A DNA stretch of 64,000 nucleotides from Streptomyces sp. NBC_00513. GTDB taxonomy: Bacteria > Actinomycetota > Actinomycetes > Streptomycetales > Streptomycetaceae. A model generated the notes under the pieces. That model searched no databases. It had not been told where the DNA came from and saw nothing but the letters and a program-made list of their open reading frames with translations. The translations under genes and the position numbers were made by a program. The stretch is taken from positions 7,626,001-7,690,000 of the forward strand of contig NZ_CP107845.1 of the NCBI RefSeq assembly GCF_041431415.1, given 5' to 3'. Positions 43,874 through 52,738 of this stretch are shown here, piece after piece (positions within the stretch are counted from its first letter, which is position 1; every line of letters starts with the position of its first letter).

Positions 43874-44842
43874 GTGTCCGGTGACCCTCTCGGGTATGGA
43901 TGTGTGCTGGGCCTCGACGTCGGCGGCACCGGCATGAAAGGCGCGATCTTCGACCACGGCATGCGTCCGCTGGACACCCTGCGCAGGGACACGCCGCGAG
44001 CCGACGGCCCGACCGCGGTCCTCGCCGCCATCGCCGACACCCTGCTCACTCTGAACCGGATGGCCGGCCGGCGAGGGCTGTCGGTGCACCACGCGGGCGT
44101 GGTGGTCCCGGGCATCGTCGACGACGACCGGCAGAGGGCCGTCTGGTCGGCCAACATCGGCTGGCGCGATCTGCCGCTCGCGGCCCTCCTGGAGGCGCGT
44201 ACCGGGCTGCGCGTCACGCTGGGCCACGACGTACGCGCGGGCGGCGTGGCCGAATGCGCCCTCGGGGCGGCTCGCGCGACACCGAACGTGCTCTTCGTGG
44301 CCATCGGCACCGGAATCGCCGCCGCCCTCGTCTGCGACGGCAAGGCGATCCGATCCGGCGGATACGCCGGCGAACTCGGTCACGTCGTCGTCGAGTCCGG
44401 TGGTGCGCCGTGTGCCTGCGGAAACTCCGGCTGCCTGGAGACCGTGGCATCCGCCCCCGCCGTCGCGGCCGCGTACACGGTGCGCACCGGGCGGGCGGTG
44501 ACCGGTGCGGCCGAGGTCGCGGCCTTGACCGCGCAGGGCGACCCCGTGGCGCGAGCAGTCTGGAAACGGGCGGCGGACGGACTCGCGGACGCGCTGACGA
44601 TCGCCACCGCCCTGCTCGCGCCGGAGCTGATCGTACTGGGCGGCGGCCTCGCCGAGGCCGACCGGCTCCTGCTCGACCCCGTGCGCACCGGGCTGGAAGA
44701 ACGCCTCACCTTCCAGCGTCGCCCCGCGCTCGTCCGCGCCCGGCTGGGAGATCAGGCCGGGTGTCTCGGCGCGGGTCTCGCCGCCTGGCAGGCAGCAGGG
44801 CACGTCGCGGCCACCCGGCGAACAGGAGCGAGCACCCCGTGA
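43874..44842 (+). CDS. ROK-family sugar kinase, possible N-acetylgalactosamine/hexose kinase
   Basis: 322 residues. It has the ATP loop LGLDVGGTGMKGAIFD, the catalytic segment LGHDVRAGG, the GELGHVVVE metal His and the zinc motif CACGNSGCLE. ROK kinases phosphorylate hexoses or HexNAc at O6. In front of a tagatose-6-phosphate-type kinase and near an AgaS-like gene, a GalNAc or galactosamine kinase is plausible but not proven. GTG 43874 has AAGG upstream and gives a normal N terminus; ATG 43787 or 43817 would add residues with poor codon bias. It overlaps the next gene (GTGA). Confidence 0.85.
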   Translation: MSGDPLGYGCVLGLDVGGTGMKGAIFDHGMRPLDTLRRDTPRADGPTAVLAAIADTLLTLNRMAGRRGLSVHHAGVVVPGIVDDDRQRAVWSANIGWRDLPLAALLEARTGLRVTLGHDVRAGGVAECALGAARATPNVLFVAIGTGIAAALVCDGKAIRSGGYAGELGHVVVESGGAPCACGNSGCLETVASAPAVAAAYTVRTGRAVTGAAEVAALTAQGDPVARAVWKRAADGLADALTIATALLAPELIVLGGGLAEADRLLLDPVRTGLEERLTFQRRPALVRARLGDQAGCLGAGLAAWQAAGHVAATRRTGASTP

Positions 44843-45771
44843 TTCTCACCGTCACCTTGAACGCCGCCCTCGACGTCACCTGGGGCGTCGACAGTCTGCG
44901 ACCCCGCACCTCCCACCGGGTCGACACCGTGCACGAACGGGCGGGCGGCAAGGGAATCAACGTCGCCCGCGTGCTCGGTTTCCTCGGACACGCCCCGGTG
45001 GCGACCGGCTTCGTGGGCGGGGTCACCGGCCGCCTGATCCGAGACGGGCTGCGCACCGCGGGCATCCGGGACGCGTTCCTCGACGTGACCGGCGACTCGC
45101 GGCGAACCCTCGCCGTCGTCGCGCGCGACGACGGCGACGCCACCGTCTTCAACGGGCGGGGGCCGCACGTGGGCCCCGCCACATGGCGGCTCTTCTCCCG
45201 GCACTACGCCGAACTGCTCGCCGGGGTAAGCGTGGTCGTCCTGAGCGGCAGCACCCCGCCCGGCCTCCCGGCGGACGCCTACGCACAGCTGATCGACACC
45301 GCTTCGGCGGCCGGCGCGCTCACGATTCTCGACACCAGCGGCGCCGCCCTCCTCCACGCTCTGCCGGCCCGCCCCGACGTGATCAAACCCAACGCCGCCG
45401 AGGCCATGGAGGCGGCGGGATGCGAGGACCTGGCGCAGGCCGCCGCCATGTTGCGGGCCGGGGGAGCCCGGTCGGTCGTGACATCCGTCGGGGCCGACGG
45501 CCTGTACGCGCACACCCCCGAGGGAGCCTGGCGGGCAGTGCCCCCCGAGCGACTGTCCGGAAACCCGACGGGCGCCGGCGACGCCTGCGTGGCGTCGATC
45601 GCGGCCGGACTGGAGGCCGGATCGGCGTGGCCGGACATCCTGCGTGCCGCCGTGTCGCTGTCGGCGGCCGCGGTCCCCTGCCAGGCCGCGGGCGACATCG
45701 ACGCCGCCGTCCACCGCCGGTTCCTCTCCGAGATCCACGTGGAGGAAGTGCGTCCGGCCCGCTCTCGCTGA
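44839..45771 (+). CDS. Tagatose-6-phosphate/1-phosphofructokinase-type kinase (PfkB family)
   Basis: 310 residues. It begins ILTVTLNAALDVTW, has AGGKGINVARVLGFLG, VVLSGSTPPGLP and the C-terminal GNPTGAGDACVAS with the catalytic Asp. This is the LacC/FruK/PfkB branch, which phosphorylates keto-hexose phosphates at O1 or O6. Paired with a class II tagatose-bisphosphate-type aldolase nearby, tagatose-6-phosphate is the most likely substrate. The GTG start overlaps the ROK kinase stop. Confidence 0.86.
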   Translation: MILTVTLNAALDVTWGVDSLRPRTSHRVDTVHERAGGKGINVARVLGFLGHAPVATGFVGGVTGRLIRDGLRTAGIRDAFLDVTGDSRRTLAVVARDDGDATVFNGRGPHVGPATWRLFSRHYAELLAGVSVVVLSGSTPPGLPADAYAQLIDTASAAGALTILDTSGAALLHALPARPDVIKPNAAEAMEAAGCEDLAQAAAMLRAGGARSVVTSVGADGLYAHTPEGAWRAVPPERLSGNPTGAGDACVASIAAGLEAGSAWPDILRAAVSLSAAAVPCQAAGDIDAAVHRRFLSEIHVEEVRPARSR

Positions 45772-45810
45772 TGCCGCCACCGGGCAACGCACCCCCAGCG
45801 GCAGCCGCTC

Positions 45811-45846
45811 TGCATGATAATGCTCGATACGCCGAGTATTCGAGCA
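45811..45846. promoter_or_regulatory. Element shared with kinase operon (site 2) with inverted repeat
   Basis: Bases 45811-45831 match 43752-43772 at 17 of 21 positions. TGCTCGATAC (45821-45830) is followed by GTATTCGAGCA (45836-45846), an inverted repeat with one bulged base. Further downstream, TTGACA at 45851-45856 and CATGAA-TG-TTCATG at 45858-45871 may be promoter and second operator parts. Confidence 0.6.
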
Positions 45847-45933
45847 ACAATTGACATCATGAATGTTCATGGAAGAGCATCTTGAGACTCCCGGACGACA
45901 CAACCCCGGCCGGCCCGAACACAAGGAACCGAC

Positions 45934-46884
45934 GTGCCCCCTCTCGACACTTCCCGTACCTCCGTCGAAATCGCCTCACAGCCCGAGACCTGGAGGCGAG
46001 CGGCCCAGTCGGTCGGATCCTTCGCCGACGGCCTGCCCCGGCGCGGTGAACGTGTCGCCGTGGTCGGCTGTGGCACCTCCTGGTTCATGGCCCACGCCTA
46101 CGCGCGGTTGCGCGAAAGCGGCGGCCACGGCGAGACCGACGCGTTCGCGGCCTCCGAGTTCCCCAGAGGCCGCGCCTACGACCGGATCGTGGCCATCACA
46201 CGCTCCGGCACCACCACCGAGGTCCTCGACCTGCTGGCGAAGGCCAAAGGCACCGCCGAGACCACCGCTCTCACCGCCGACCCGGCCACGCCCGTGATGA
46301 CGGCCGCCGACAACGTGGCGGTACTCGACTTCGCCGATGAGGAGTCGGTCGTACAGACCCGGTTCGCCACCACCGCACTGGTCCTCCTGCGCGCACATCT
46401 GGAGGCCGAAGGCGCCCTGTCGGCCGAGGTACGGCCCATCGCGCAGGCCATCCAGGACGCCCGGCACGCCATCGAGCTTCCACTGAGTCCCGAAGTGCGC
46501 GGCGCCGAGCAGTTCACGTTCCTCGGAACGGGCTGGTCCTACGGGCTCGCGCTCGAAGCCGGTCTGAAGATGCGCGAGGCCGCCGGGGCCTGGACCGAGG
46601 CATATCCCGCCATGGAATACCGCCACGGTCCCATCAGCATCACCGGCCCCGGCCGCGTCGCCTGGTTGTTCGGCCCCGCCCCCCAAGGCCTCGCCGACGA
46701 CATCGCACGCGTCGGCGGCCTCTTCCGCTCCGCGTCGACGGACGCGCCGGGGGACATCGACCCGCTCGCCGACCTGATCGTTGCCCAGCGCCTGGCCGTA
46801 CTCGTCGCCGAAGCCCGCGGGTACGACCCCGACCGCCCGCGCAACCTCACCCGTTCCGTGATCCTCGGCACTGCCGCCGCGTGA
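45934..46884 (+). CDS. SIS-domain sugar isomerase/deaminase (AgaS-like)
   Basis: 316 residues with two SIS domains: VAVVGCGTSWFMAHAYARL and ITRSGTTTEVLDLL in the first, FLGTGWSYGLALEAGLKMREAAGAWTEAY with MEYRHGPIS in the second. These match the isomerase half of GlmS and AgaS. AgaS converts galactosamine 6-phosphate to tagatose 6-phosphate and ammonia. The protein is shorter than typical AgaS (about 380). The GTG start has AAGGAA upstream. The aldolase that would act two steps later is the next gene. Confidence 0.84.
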   Translation: MPPLDTSRTSVEIASQPETWRRAAQSVGSFADGLPRRGERVAVVGCGTSWFMAHAYARLRESGGHGETDAFAASEFPRGRAYDRIVAITRSGTTTEVLDLLAKAKGTAETTALTADPATPVMTAADNVAVLDFADEESVVQTRFATTALVLLRAHLEAEGALSAEVRPIAQAIQDARHAIELPLSPEVRGAEQFTFLGTGWSYGLALEAGLKMREAAGAWTEAYPAMEYRHGPISITGPGRVAWLFGPAPQGLADDIARVGGLFRSASTDAPGDIDPLADLIVAQRLAVLVAEARGYDPDRPRNLTRSVILGTAAA

Positions 46885-47017
46885 GGAGCACGGGACTTCC
46901 CTCCCCGCCGGCGGGAGTCCAGGACGTGTCCGGCGGGCGACCGCTGTCGCCTTCGGCCCGTGACACCGTCGCCGGCGCCCGACCGTCGCTCCGCCACCAC
47001 CTTCGTGGAGAACCTTC

Positions 47018-47854
47018 ATGCCTCTGACCTCCACCGACGACATCGTCGGCCCCGCATACGCCGGAACCTACGGCGTCGGAGCGTTCAACGTCGTGCAGAT
47101 CGAACACGCCGAGGCCATCGTCGCCGGAGCCGAGCTGGCCGGACTGCCCGTCATCCTCCAGATCAGCGAGAACACCGCCCGCTACCACGGCTCGCTCGCC
47201 CCGATCGGACTCGCTTCCCTCGCCCTCGCCCGAGCGGCGTCCGTGCCGGTGGCCGTTCATCTCGACCATGCCGAGTCCGTCGAACTCGTTCGGGAAGCCG
47301 CCGGGCTGGGCTTCGGTTCCGTCATGTTCGACGCGTCCAAGCTGCCCTACGACGCCAACGTCACCGTGACGCGGGCCATCACCGAGCAGTGCCACCGGGC
47401 CGACGTATGGGTCGAGGCCGAACTGGGCGAGATCGGCGGCAAAGACGGTGCGCACGCCCCCGGCGTCCGCACCGATCCCGACGAAGCCCGCTCGTTCGCG
47501 ACGGCGACGGCCGTGGACGCCCTGGCCGTCGCCGTGGGCAGCTCCCACGCCATGCTCACCCGTGACGCCGTCCTCGATTTCGACCTGATAACCCGCCTGC
47601 GGGACTCGCTCGACGTGCCACTGGTCCTGCACGGCTCCTCAGGCGTCGACGACACGGACCTCGCCAAGGCCGTGACGGCCGGAATGACGAAGGTCAACAT
47701 CTCCACTCACCTCAACAAGATCTTCACGCGCACCTTGCGCGATCGACTGCGGACGGAACCCGCCGTCGCCGACCCCCGCACCTACCTGGGCCCCGCCCGA
47801 GACGCGGTGGCAGCCGAAGTGGCCCGCCTCCTGGGCGTTCTCGCTGTCCGCTGA
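47018..47854 (+). CDS. Class II aldolase, tagatose-1,6-bisphosphate type (GatY/KbaY-like)
   Basis: 278 residues. Zinc and substrate motifs of class II aldolases are present: GAFNVVQIEHAEAI, VHLDHAE (zinc His, catalytic Asp), EAELGEIGGKDG, VGSSHAML and LHGSSGV. It would split tagatose 1,6-bisphosphate into dihydroxyacetone phosphate and glyceraldehyde 3-phosphate. A fructose-bisphosphate role is possible, but the setting beside AgaS-like and LacC-like genes favours tagatose. It lies 133 bases after the SIS gene, in the same direction. Confidence 0.87.
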   Translation: MPLTSTDDIVGPAYAGTYGVGAFNVVQIEHAEAIVAGAELAGLPVILQISENTARYHGSLAPIGLASLALARAASVPVAVHLDHAESVELVREAAGLGFGSVMFDASKLPYDANVTVTRAITEQCHRADVWVEAELGEIGGKDGAHAPGVRTDPDEARSFATATAVDALAVAVGSSHAMLTRDAVLDFDLITRLRDSLDVPLVLHGSSGVDDTDLAKAVTAGMTKVNISTHLNKIFTRTLRDRLRTEPAVADPRTYLGPARDAVAAEVARLLGVLAVR

Positions 47855-47880
47855 CCACCCGACATCGGTCCCGTCCGGAC

Positions 47881-47928
47881 GGGTCGCCCTCACCACAGCG
47901 GCCCTCGCCGGAGTGGTGAAGGCGATCC
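47881..47928. terminator. Bidirectional terminator between aldolase and GH84 genes
   Basis: Arms at 47881-47896 and 47913-47928 form 15 of 16 pairs (one C-A mismatch, one G-U) with a 16-base loop between convergent genes. Confidence 0.72.
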
Positions 47929-47970
47929 GCACCACGCGTGGTCACAGCAGCCGGAGGCCCAACGGGTTCT

Positions 47971-50025
47971 CTACCGCACGTCGTTGACGGCATGGGTCCG
48001 TCCACCGCCGGCGATGTCCCACCCCCGCAGCCGATCGTCCGCCTGTACCAGGAAGACGTCCAGGACGCCGTCGCCCACCCTGGGCTGCACGCTGCCCCAT
48101 GTGTTGCGCGCGGGCACGACGCGTACGGCCTTGGCGCGCTGCTGTAGGGCCCGCGACTCGGCCAGCAGCCTGTCCGCCGTGTCGTTGTCGCCGGTACGGC
48201 GTGCGTCGAGCGCGTCGAGCGTCCGAACCATGGCCTCGCCCCACAGCGCGGTGGCATCGAGCCAGGGCGCCGCGTCGAGCGTGAACCCCGGCTGGACCCG
48301 GCCGCCGCGCACGGTGGTCGGTGCCTGCCGGATCGCCTCCGCGTACGTGCGCAGCTCCCGGACGGCCGCGGCACGGTCACCCCCGTCCCAGTCCCTCCAG
48401 AACCGCGCCACCCGCCGGGTGAGTTCGGGCGCTTGCGGCTGCCAGGGCGTCCCCCCGAACGTCGGCGCCATGTGCTGGAGGTCGCCGAGGACGAGCAGGG
48501 CCTCCGTTGACGGGAGGTGGCCGCCCGCCAGGTAGGCCATGGCGCGACGATTGTTCCCCGCGGCGTCGTACGCCGTGTCGTTCCAGGTGAAATCGGCTAC
48601 CCCGAAGACGGCGACCTTGGAGGCGTACGGCTGGTTCATCGGGTTCGCGACGATGCCGGCCAGGTGCCGCGACAGGCCGGGTTCCCGCTTGTCGTAGGGG
48701 GCGAGCAGCAGACGCCCGCTCGTGTTGTCGAAGTCGTTGACCGGATAGTTGTCCCAAACGAAGACCTTGCGTCCGAACAGAGCGGACGCGCGGTCCGCCT
48801 CTTCCGCGGTGATCTTCGGTGGTACGACGTCGGTGCCCGTCCACATCACCACAACGGCCGGGTCCAGTGTGGAGCGCAGCGTCTGTTTGTAGGCGGTGTC
48901 GGTCAGATCGCCGTACTCCGTGGGCACCGTCTGAAGCGGTTCGGTACCCGAGTGCGTGGCGACGAAGTCGTGCTGCACGTCGTTGAGCAGGTCTGCCTGT
49001 GCCCGGGCGGCCGAGGCGCGTCCCGGGGCTCCGTACGCCGCCCTGTCGCCTTCGCAGTTCCACCGGGTGTAACTGATGTCGTCGAGCGGGATGGAGAAGG
49101 CCCGGGTGCCCAGGTCGTGGAGGGCCGCGAGTTTGGCCTTGAGCGCCCTGCGGTCCTCCGGGTCGGAGTAGCAGATCGACTCGCCGGGCGAGACGGCGAA
49201 GGTGAAACGGACGTGATTCGCCGTCGCGCGCCGCACCAGCTCGCCGAGGTCCGCGAGCTTGGCCGCGGGATAGGGATCGCGCCACCTGCCGCGGTGGTAG
49301 GGGTCGTCCTTGGGCGCGTACACATAGGTGTTGGCCTTGACGTCGCCGTAGAAGTCCATCTGATCGAGGCGCTCGGCGTGCGTCCACGGGAGGCCGTAGA
49401 AGCCCTCGATCGTGCCGCGCAGCGCCATGGCGGGGAAGTCGCTGATCTCGGCGCCCGCCACCCGCCAGTTCGGGTCGCCGCCGGCGTCCTCGAACAGGAA
49501 GAGCCGGCGCATCGTCTGCACGGCGTAGAACTGGCCTGCCGCGTCGTGCCCGCCGAGGGTGACCTGCCCGTGCCGCCTGCTGCCGCGCACGCTCAGCGCG
49601 TAGCCCTCGGCCTGGTCGGGTACCGCGGTCCCGGCCAGGGCCGCGGCGATGTCAGGACGGTCGGCCGGACCGAGGAGGACGGTGAACAGGCTCCGGGGCG
49701 CCGCGGGGACGGCGTCGGGGGCCACGATGTCCACGCGGTCGGCGCCGTGGGCCGCGAGTTCGGCGACGAGACGGTCGCGAGCGGCGGCGTCCGTGCGATC
49801 GTCGGCGACGACGAGGACCCGACCCGTGACGGCGGCGCTGTCCGGGGTGCCGGAGCCGGACCGGGGGACCGGAGTGATCGGCGGCAGCGGGATGGGGGAG
49901 ACGCGGCCCACGGGGGCCGGCGGGGGCGCGGCCCGGGCCACCGGGGAATCGGGGGCGAGCACGCCCATGGCGAGGGCGGCGGCAAGGGCCAAGTGTGCTC
50001 CGACGACGGCCCTGTGGTTCTGCAT
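47971..50025 (-). CDS. Secreted GH84 beta-N-acetylglucosaminidase (O-GlcNAcase/hyaluronidase family)
   Basis: 684 residues with an N-terminal signal peptide (to about ARAA). A GH20b-like N-terminal domain (VLLGPADRPDIAAAL, GQFYAVQTMRRL) precedes the GH84 barrel: RGTIEGFYGLPWTHAERL, NTYVYAPKDDPYHRGRWR, and the catalytic Asp315-Asp316 pair in FSIPLDDISYT. A helical region with WNDTAYDAAGNNRRAM follows. The family hydrolyses beta-GlcNAc by substrate-assisted catalysis, from glycoproteins or hyaluronan-type chains. GGAGG five bases upstream fixes the start. A perfect dre-like operator lies just upstream, so DasR control is likely. Confidence 0.93.
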   Translation of the reverse strand: MQNHRAVVGAHLALAAALAMGVLAPDSPVARAAPPPAPVGRVSPIPLPPITPVPRSGSGTPDSAAVTGRVLVVADDRTDAAARDRLVAELAAHGADRVDIVAPDAVPAAPRSLFTVLLGPADRPDIAAALAGTAVPDQAEGYALSVRGSRRHGQVTLGGHDAAGQFYAVQTMRRLFLFEDAGGDPNWRVAGAEISDFPAMALRGTIEGFYGLPWTHAERLDQMDFYGDVKANTYVYAPKDDPYHRGRWRDPYPAAKLADLGELVRRATANHVRFTFAVSPGESICYSDPEDRRALKAKLAALHDLGTRAFSIPLDDISYTRWNCEGDRAAYGAPGRASAARAQADLLNDVQHDFVATHSGTEPLQTVPTEYGDLTDTAYKQTLRSTLDPAVVVMWTGTDVVPPKITAEEADRASALFGRKVFVWDNYPVNDFDNTSGRLLLAPYDKREPGLSRHLAGIVANPMNQPYASKVAVFGVADFTWNDTAYDAAGNNRRAMAYLAGGHLPSTEALLVLGDLQHMAPTFGGTPWQPQAPELTRRVARFWRDWDGGDRAAAVRELRTYAEAIRQAPTTVRGGRVQPGFTLDAAPWLDATALWGEAMVRTLDALDARRTGDNDTADRLLAESRALQQRAKAVRVVPARNTWGSVQPRVGDGVLDVFLVQADDRLRGWDIAGGGRTHAVNDVR

Positions 50026-50036
50026 GAGACCTCCAG

Positions 50037-50052
50037 AGTGGTCTAGACCACA
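50037..50052. promoter_or_regulatory. dre site (DasR operator) before GH84
   Basis: AGTGGTCTAGACCACA contains the perfect palindrome GTGGTCTAGACCAC and fits the known DasR-responsive element of Streptomyces. It starts 12 bases upstream of the GH84 ATG, next to the ribosome binding site. DasR is a GntR-type repressor released by glucosamine 6-phosphate. Confidence 0.85.
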
Positions 50053-50297
50053 TTCCGGTGTTCCAAGCTATCGCTGTTCTCCCGCCCGCGGCAACGGTGC
50101 CAGGCGGCGAGATCCGGCCTTCTTCGGGATGTCATGGGGAAGCGCGTCCCCGGAGTCGACTCCGCGGGCGGCACGCGACCACGCGGACCCGCCACGGAGC
50201 GGCGAGACCGCTGGTCACGTGTGGGGTACCGACTCCGCCCGGCGGTCGGAACTCCCGCCGGGCCGGTCGGCCGGCCCGCCGAGAGCGGCATGCGCGG

Positions 50298-50735
50298 TCA
50301 CCTTCTGCGGCTGCTCCAGATGATGGCGGCGGCCAGGATGAGTGCTGCGCGGGTGTGGTGCGCGTCGGCCGAAAGCCGGCCGCGGCCGGATACGGCTCCG
50401 GTCGCGGCAGTGGGCGGGGCGCAAGCGTGGTCCGCGAGGTTGCGCAGGATCTCACGCCCCTGTTGAAGGCTTCCGGGAGCGGCGATCATGAGTTCGAGCG
50501 CGACACGGGCAGCTTGCTGTTCGGAGAGGGCCTCCTGGGCGAGGCCGAACATGATGGCGCGCAGGTTCTCCTCGAAGACGCCCGTGATGGACAGTTCGGG
50601 GCACAGATGACGGATGGACCCTTCGAGGTTGGCGAAGGACTTCCCGAGGAGGGCGATCACGGGACCACTGGACTGGATGCCGCGGCGGGTGGCGTGAGTG
50701 AGCACGGCGGTGCACCGTTCGTCTCCGGCCGCCAC
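50298..50735 (-). pseudogene. TetR-like C-terminal fragment, probably truncated
   Basis: About 146 codons with strong third-position GC bias and a helical pattern like TetR effector domains (NLEGSIRHLCPEL, ARVALELMIAAPGSLQQGREILRNLADHA, TRAALILAAAIIW). No helix-turn-helix precedes it: upstream the frame runs into the duplicated promoter block of GH35 copy 2 (from about 50785). I read this as the 3' remnant of a regulator, cut where the GH35 block sits. A short free-standing protein from GTG 50735 cannot be excluded. Confidence 0.4.
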
Positions 50736-50793
50736 CAGTGCCGTCTCCCTGACGTTGCGGCCCCTCCTCCGAAGCGGGCTTGCCACGCCCCGT

Positions 50794-50809
50794 GTGTTTA
50801 CGTAAACAT
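50794..50809. promoter_or_regulatory. LacI-type operator E, before GH35 copy 2
   Basis: GTGTTTACGTAAACAT matches the consensus at 15 of 16 bases. Its surroundings (about 50788-50872) are nearly identical to those of operator A. Confidence 0.83.
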
Positions 50810-50872
50810 GCGGGGGTGGCGAGAGTCTCACGGCGCGCATCCCGCGTGCCCGTTCAGCTGAGGAGCACGCGC

Positions 50873-52633
50873 ATGCCTCTTCTCCGGATCGACGATGACG
50901 GTTTCCGGCTCGATGGAGAGCCCTTCCGGATTCTTTCGGGTGGATTGCACTACTTCCGTGTTCATCCCGGTCATTGGCGCGACCGGTTGCGCAAGGCTCG
51001 TCTGATGGGGTTGAACACGGTGGAGACGTATGTGCCGTGGAACCTTCACGAACCGCGGCCGGGTGAGTTCCGCATGGAAGGCGGCCTGGATCTGCCCGGG
51101 TTCCTTGATCTCGCCGCCGCCGAGGGGTTGTTCGTGCTTCTGCGTCCGGGTCCGTACATCTGTGCCGAGTGGGAGGGTGGTGGTCTGCCGTCGTGGCTGC
51201 TGGCGGATCCGGACATTCGATTGCGCAGTCGGGACCCCCGGTTCCTCACCGCGGTCGACGACTACTTCCGCCGGCTCCTGCTCCCGCTGCGGAGTCGACT
51301 CGCCACCCGGGGCGGTCCGGTGCTCGCGGTGCAGGTGGAGAACGAGTACGGGGCCTACGGCGACGACGCCTCGTACCTTGAACACGTCGCGGGTTCCCTC
51401 CGGCACCGTGGTGTCGACGTGCCGCTCTTTACCTGCGATCAGCCGGTCGACCTGGAGCGGGGCGCGTTGCCGGGTGTTCTCGCGACCGTCAACTTCGGCA
51501 GCCGCTCCGCGCAGAACCTCTCCGCCCTGCGGGCTCTTAGGCCGTCAGGTCCGCTGCTTTGTGCGGAGTTCTGGATCGGCTGGTTCGACCGCTGGGGCGG
51601 TAACCACGTCGTCCGTGATGCCGAGCGGGCGGCGCAGGAGTTGGACGAACTGCTCGCCACCGGTGCCTCGGTCAATTTCTACATGTTCCACGGTGGTACG
51701 AACTTCGGTTTCATGAACGGCGCCAACGACAAGCACACCTACCGGCCGACCGTCACCTCCTACGACTACGACGCGCCCCTCGACGAAGCCGGTGACCCGA
51801 CCGAGAAGTTCGCCGCCTTCCGCGAGGTCATCGCCAAGTACGCCCCCGTCCCGACGGAGCCCCTGCCCGCACGTGGGGAGAAGCTCGTCGTGGAAGGGGT
51901 GATCCTGCCCGAGAATGCCGGCCTGTTGGATTGTGCTCCGCTCCTCGGAAACGAAGTCGCGTCCTGGAGGCCCCGGACCATGGAGCAGCTGGGGCAGGAC
52001 TTCGGCTTCGTGCTGTACGAGACCTCCCTGCCCGATGCCGGCCCGGTTCTCCTTGAGCTTGAACTGGTACGCGACCGGGGCCAGGTCTTCCTCGATGGCC
52101 AGCCGGTGGGCGTATTGGAGCGCGAGTCCCACGAGCACTCCCTCACCTTCTCGGTGCCGCGCCCGGGCAGTGTCCTGACCATTCTCGTGGAGAACCAGGG
52201 TCGCGTGAACTACGGACCGGGCATCCACGACCGCAAGGGGCTGCTCGGCCGCGTTCTGCTGAACGGGTTCCCTCTCGTCGGCTGGACCAGCAGGCCGCTG
52301 CCGCTGACCTCACTCGCGGCCCTTCCGTTCGGCGCCGCCCAGGACGCGGAGGCGGTGCCGACCGGCCCGGCCTTCCACCGCGGCACCTTCGAGACGGACC
52401 GGACGGCCGACACCTTCCTCCACCTCGACGGTTGGACCAAGGGTGTGGCGTGGGTCAACGGGTTCGCCCTGGGCCGCTACTGGTCCCGAGGGCCCCAAAG
52501 GTCCCTGTACGTGCCCGGCCCCGTTCTGCGCACGGGAGCCAACGAGATCGTCGTACTCGAACTGCATGCTCCCGACCGCTGTCGGCAGGTGGCCTTCCGC
52601 GACACACCCGACCTCGGCCCCACCGAGGAATAG
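50873..52633 (+). CDS. Beta-galactosidase, GH35 (copy 2)
   Basis: 586 residues, cytosolic. Same plan and catalytic residues as copy 1 at 21804: acid/base Glu in VENEYGAYG (about 158) and nucleophile Glu in LCAEFWIGW (about 232). The barrel is almost the same, and about 405 bases (51465-51869) are identical to copy 1. The segment after it (about 51870-52130) is much more diverged, then similarity rises again. Two GH35 enzymes with different C-terminal parts may differ in linkage or chain-length preference (inference). GAGGAG-type site upstream of ATG 50873. Confidence 0.94.
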   Translation: MPLLRIDDDGFRLDGEPFRILSGGLHYFRVHPGHWRDRLRKARLMGLNTVETYVPWNLHEPRPGEFRMEGGLDLPGFLDLAAAEGLFVLLRPGPYICAEWEGGGLPSWLLADPDIRLRSRDPRFLTAVDDYFRRLLLPLRSRLATRGGPVLAVQVENEYGAYGDDASYLEHVAGSLRHRGVDVPLFTCDQPVDLERGALPGVLATVNFGSRSAQNLSALRALRPSGPLLCAEFWIGWFDRWGGNHVVRDAERAAQELDELLATGASVNFYMFHGGTNFGFMNGANDKHTYRPTVTSYDYDAPLDEAGDPTEKFAAFREVIAKYAPVPTEPLPARGEKLVVEGVILPENAGLLDCAPLLGNEVASWRPRTMEQLGQDFGFVLYETSLPDAGPVLLELELVRDRGQVFLDGQPVGVLERESHEHSLTFSVPRPGSVLTILVENQGRVNYGPGIHDRKGLLGRVLLNGFPLVGWTSRPLPLTSLAALPFGAAQDAEAVPTGPAFHRGTFETDRTADTFLHLDGWTKGVAWVNGFALGRYWSRGPQRSLYVPGPVLRTGANEIVVLELHAPDRCRQVAFRDTPDLGPTEE

Positions 52634-52738
52634 CCTGCCCACGTCATCGCGGTCAATGGCCGAAACTCCCCGCGGCCGTGGCGTACGTGCGTCGCATCGG
52701 AAGGATCGGTTCAGGCCGTTTCGTCGACCAACGCCGAA

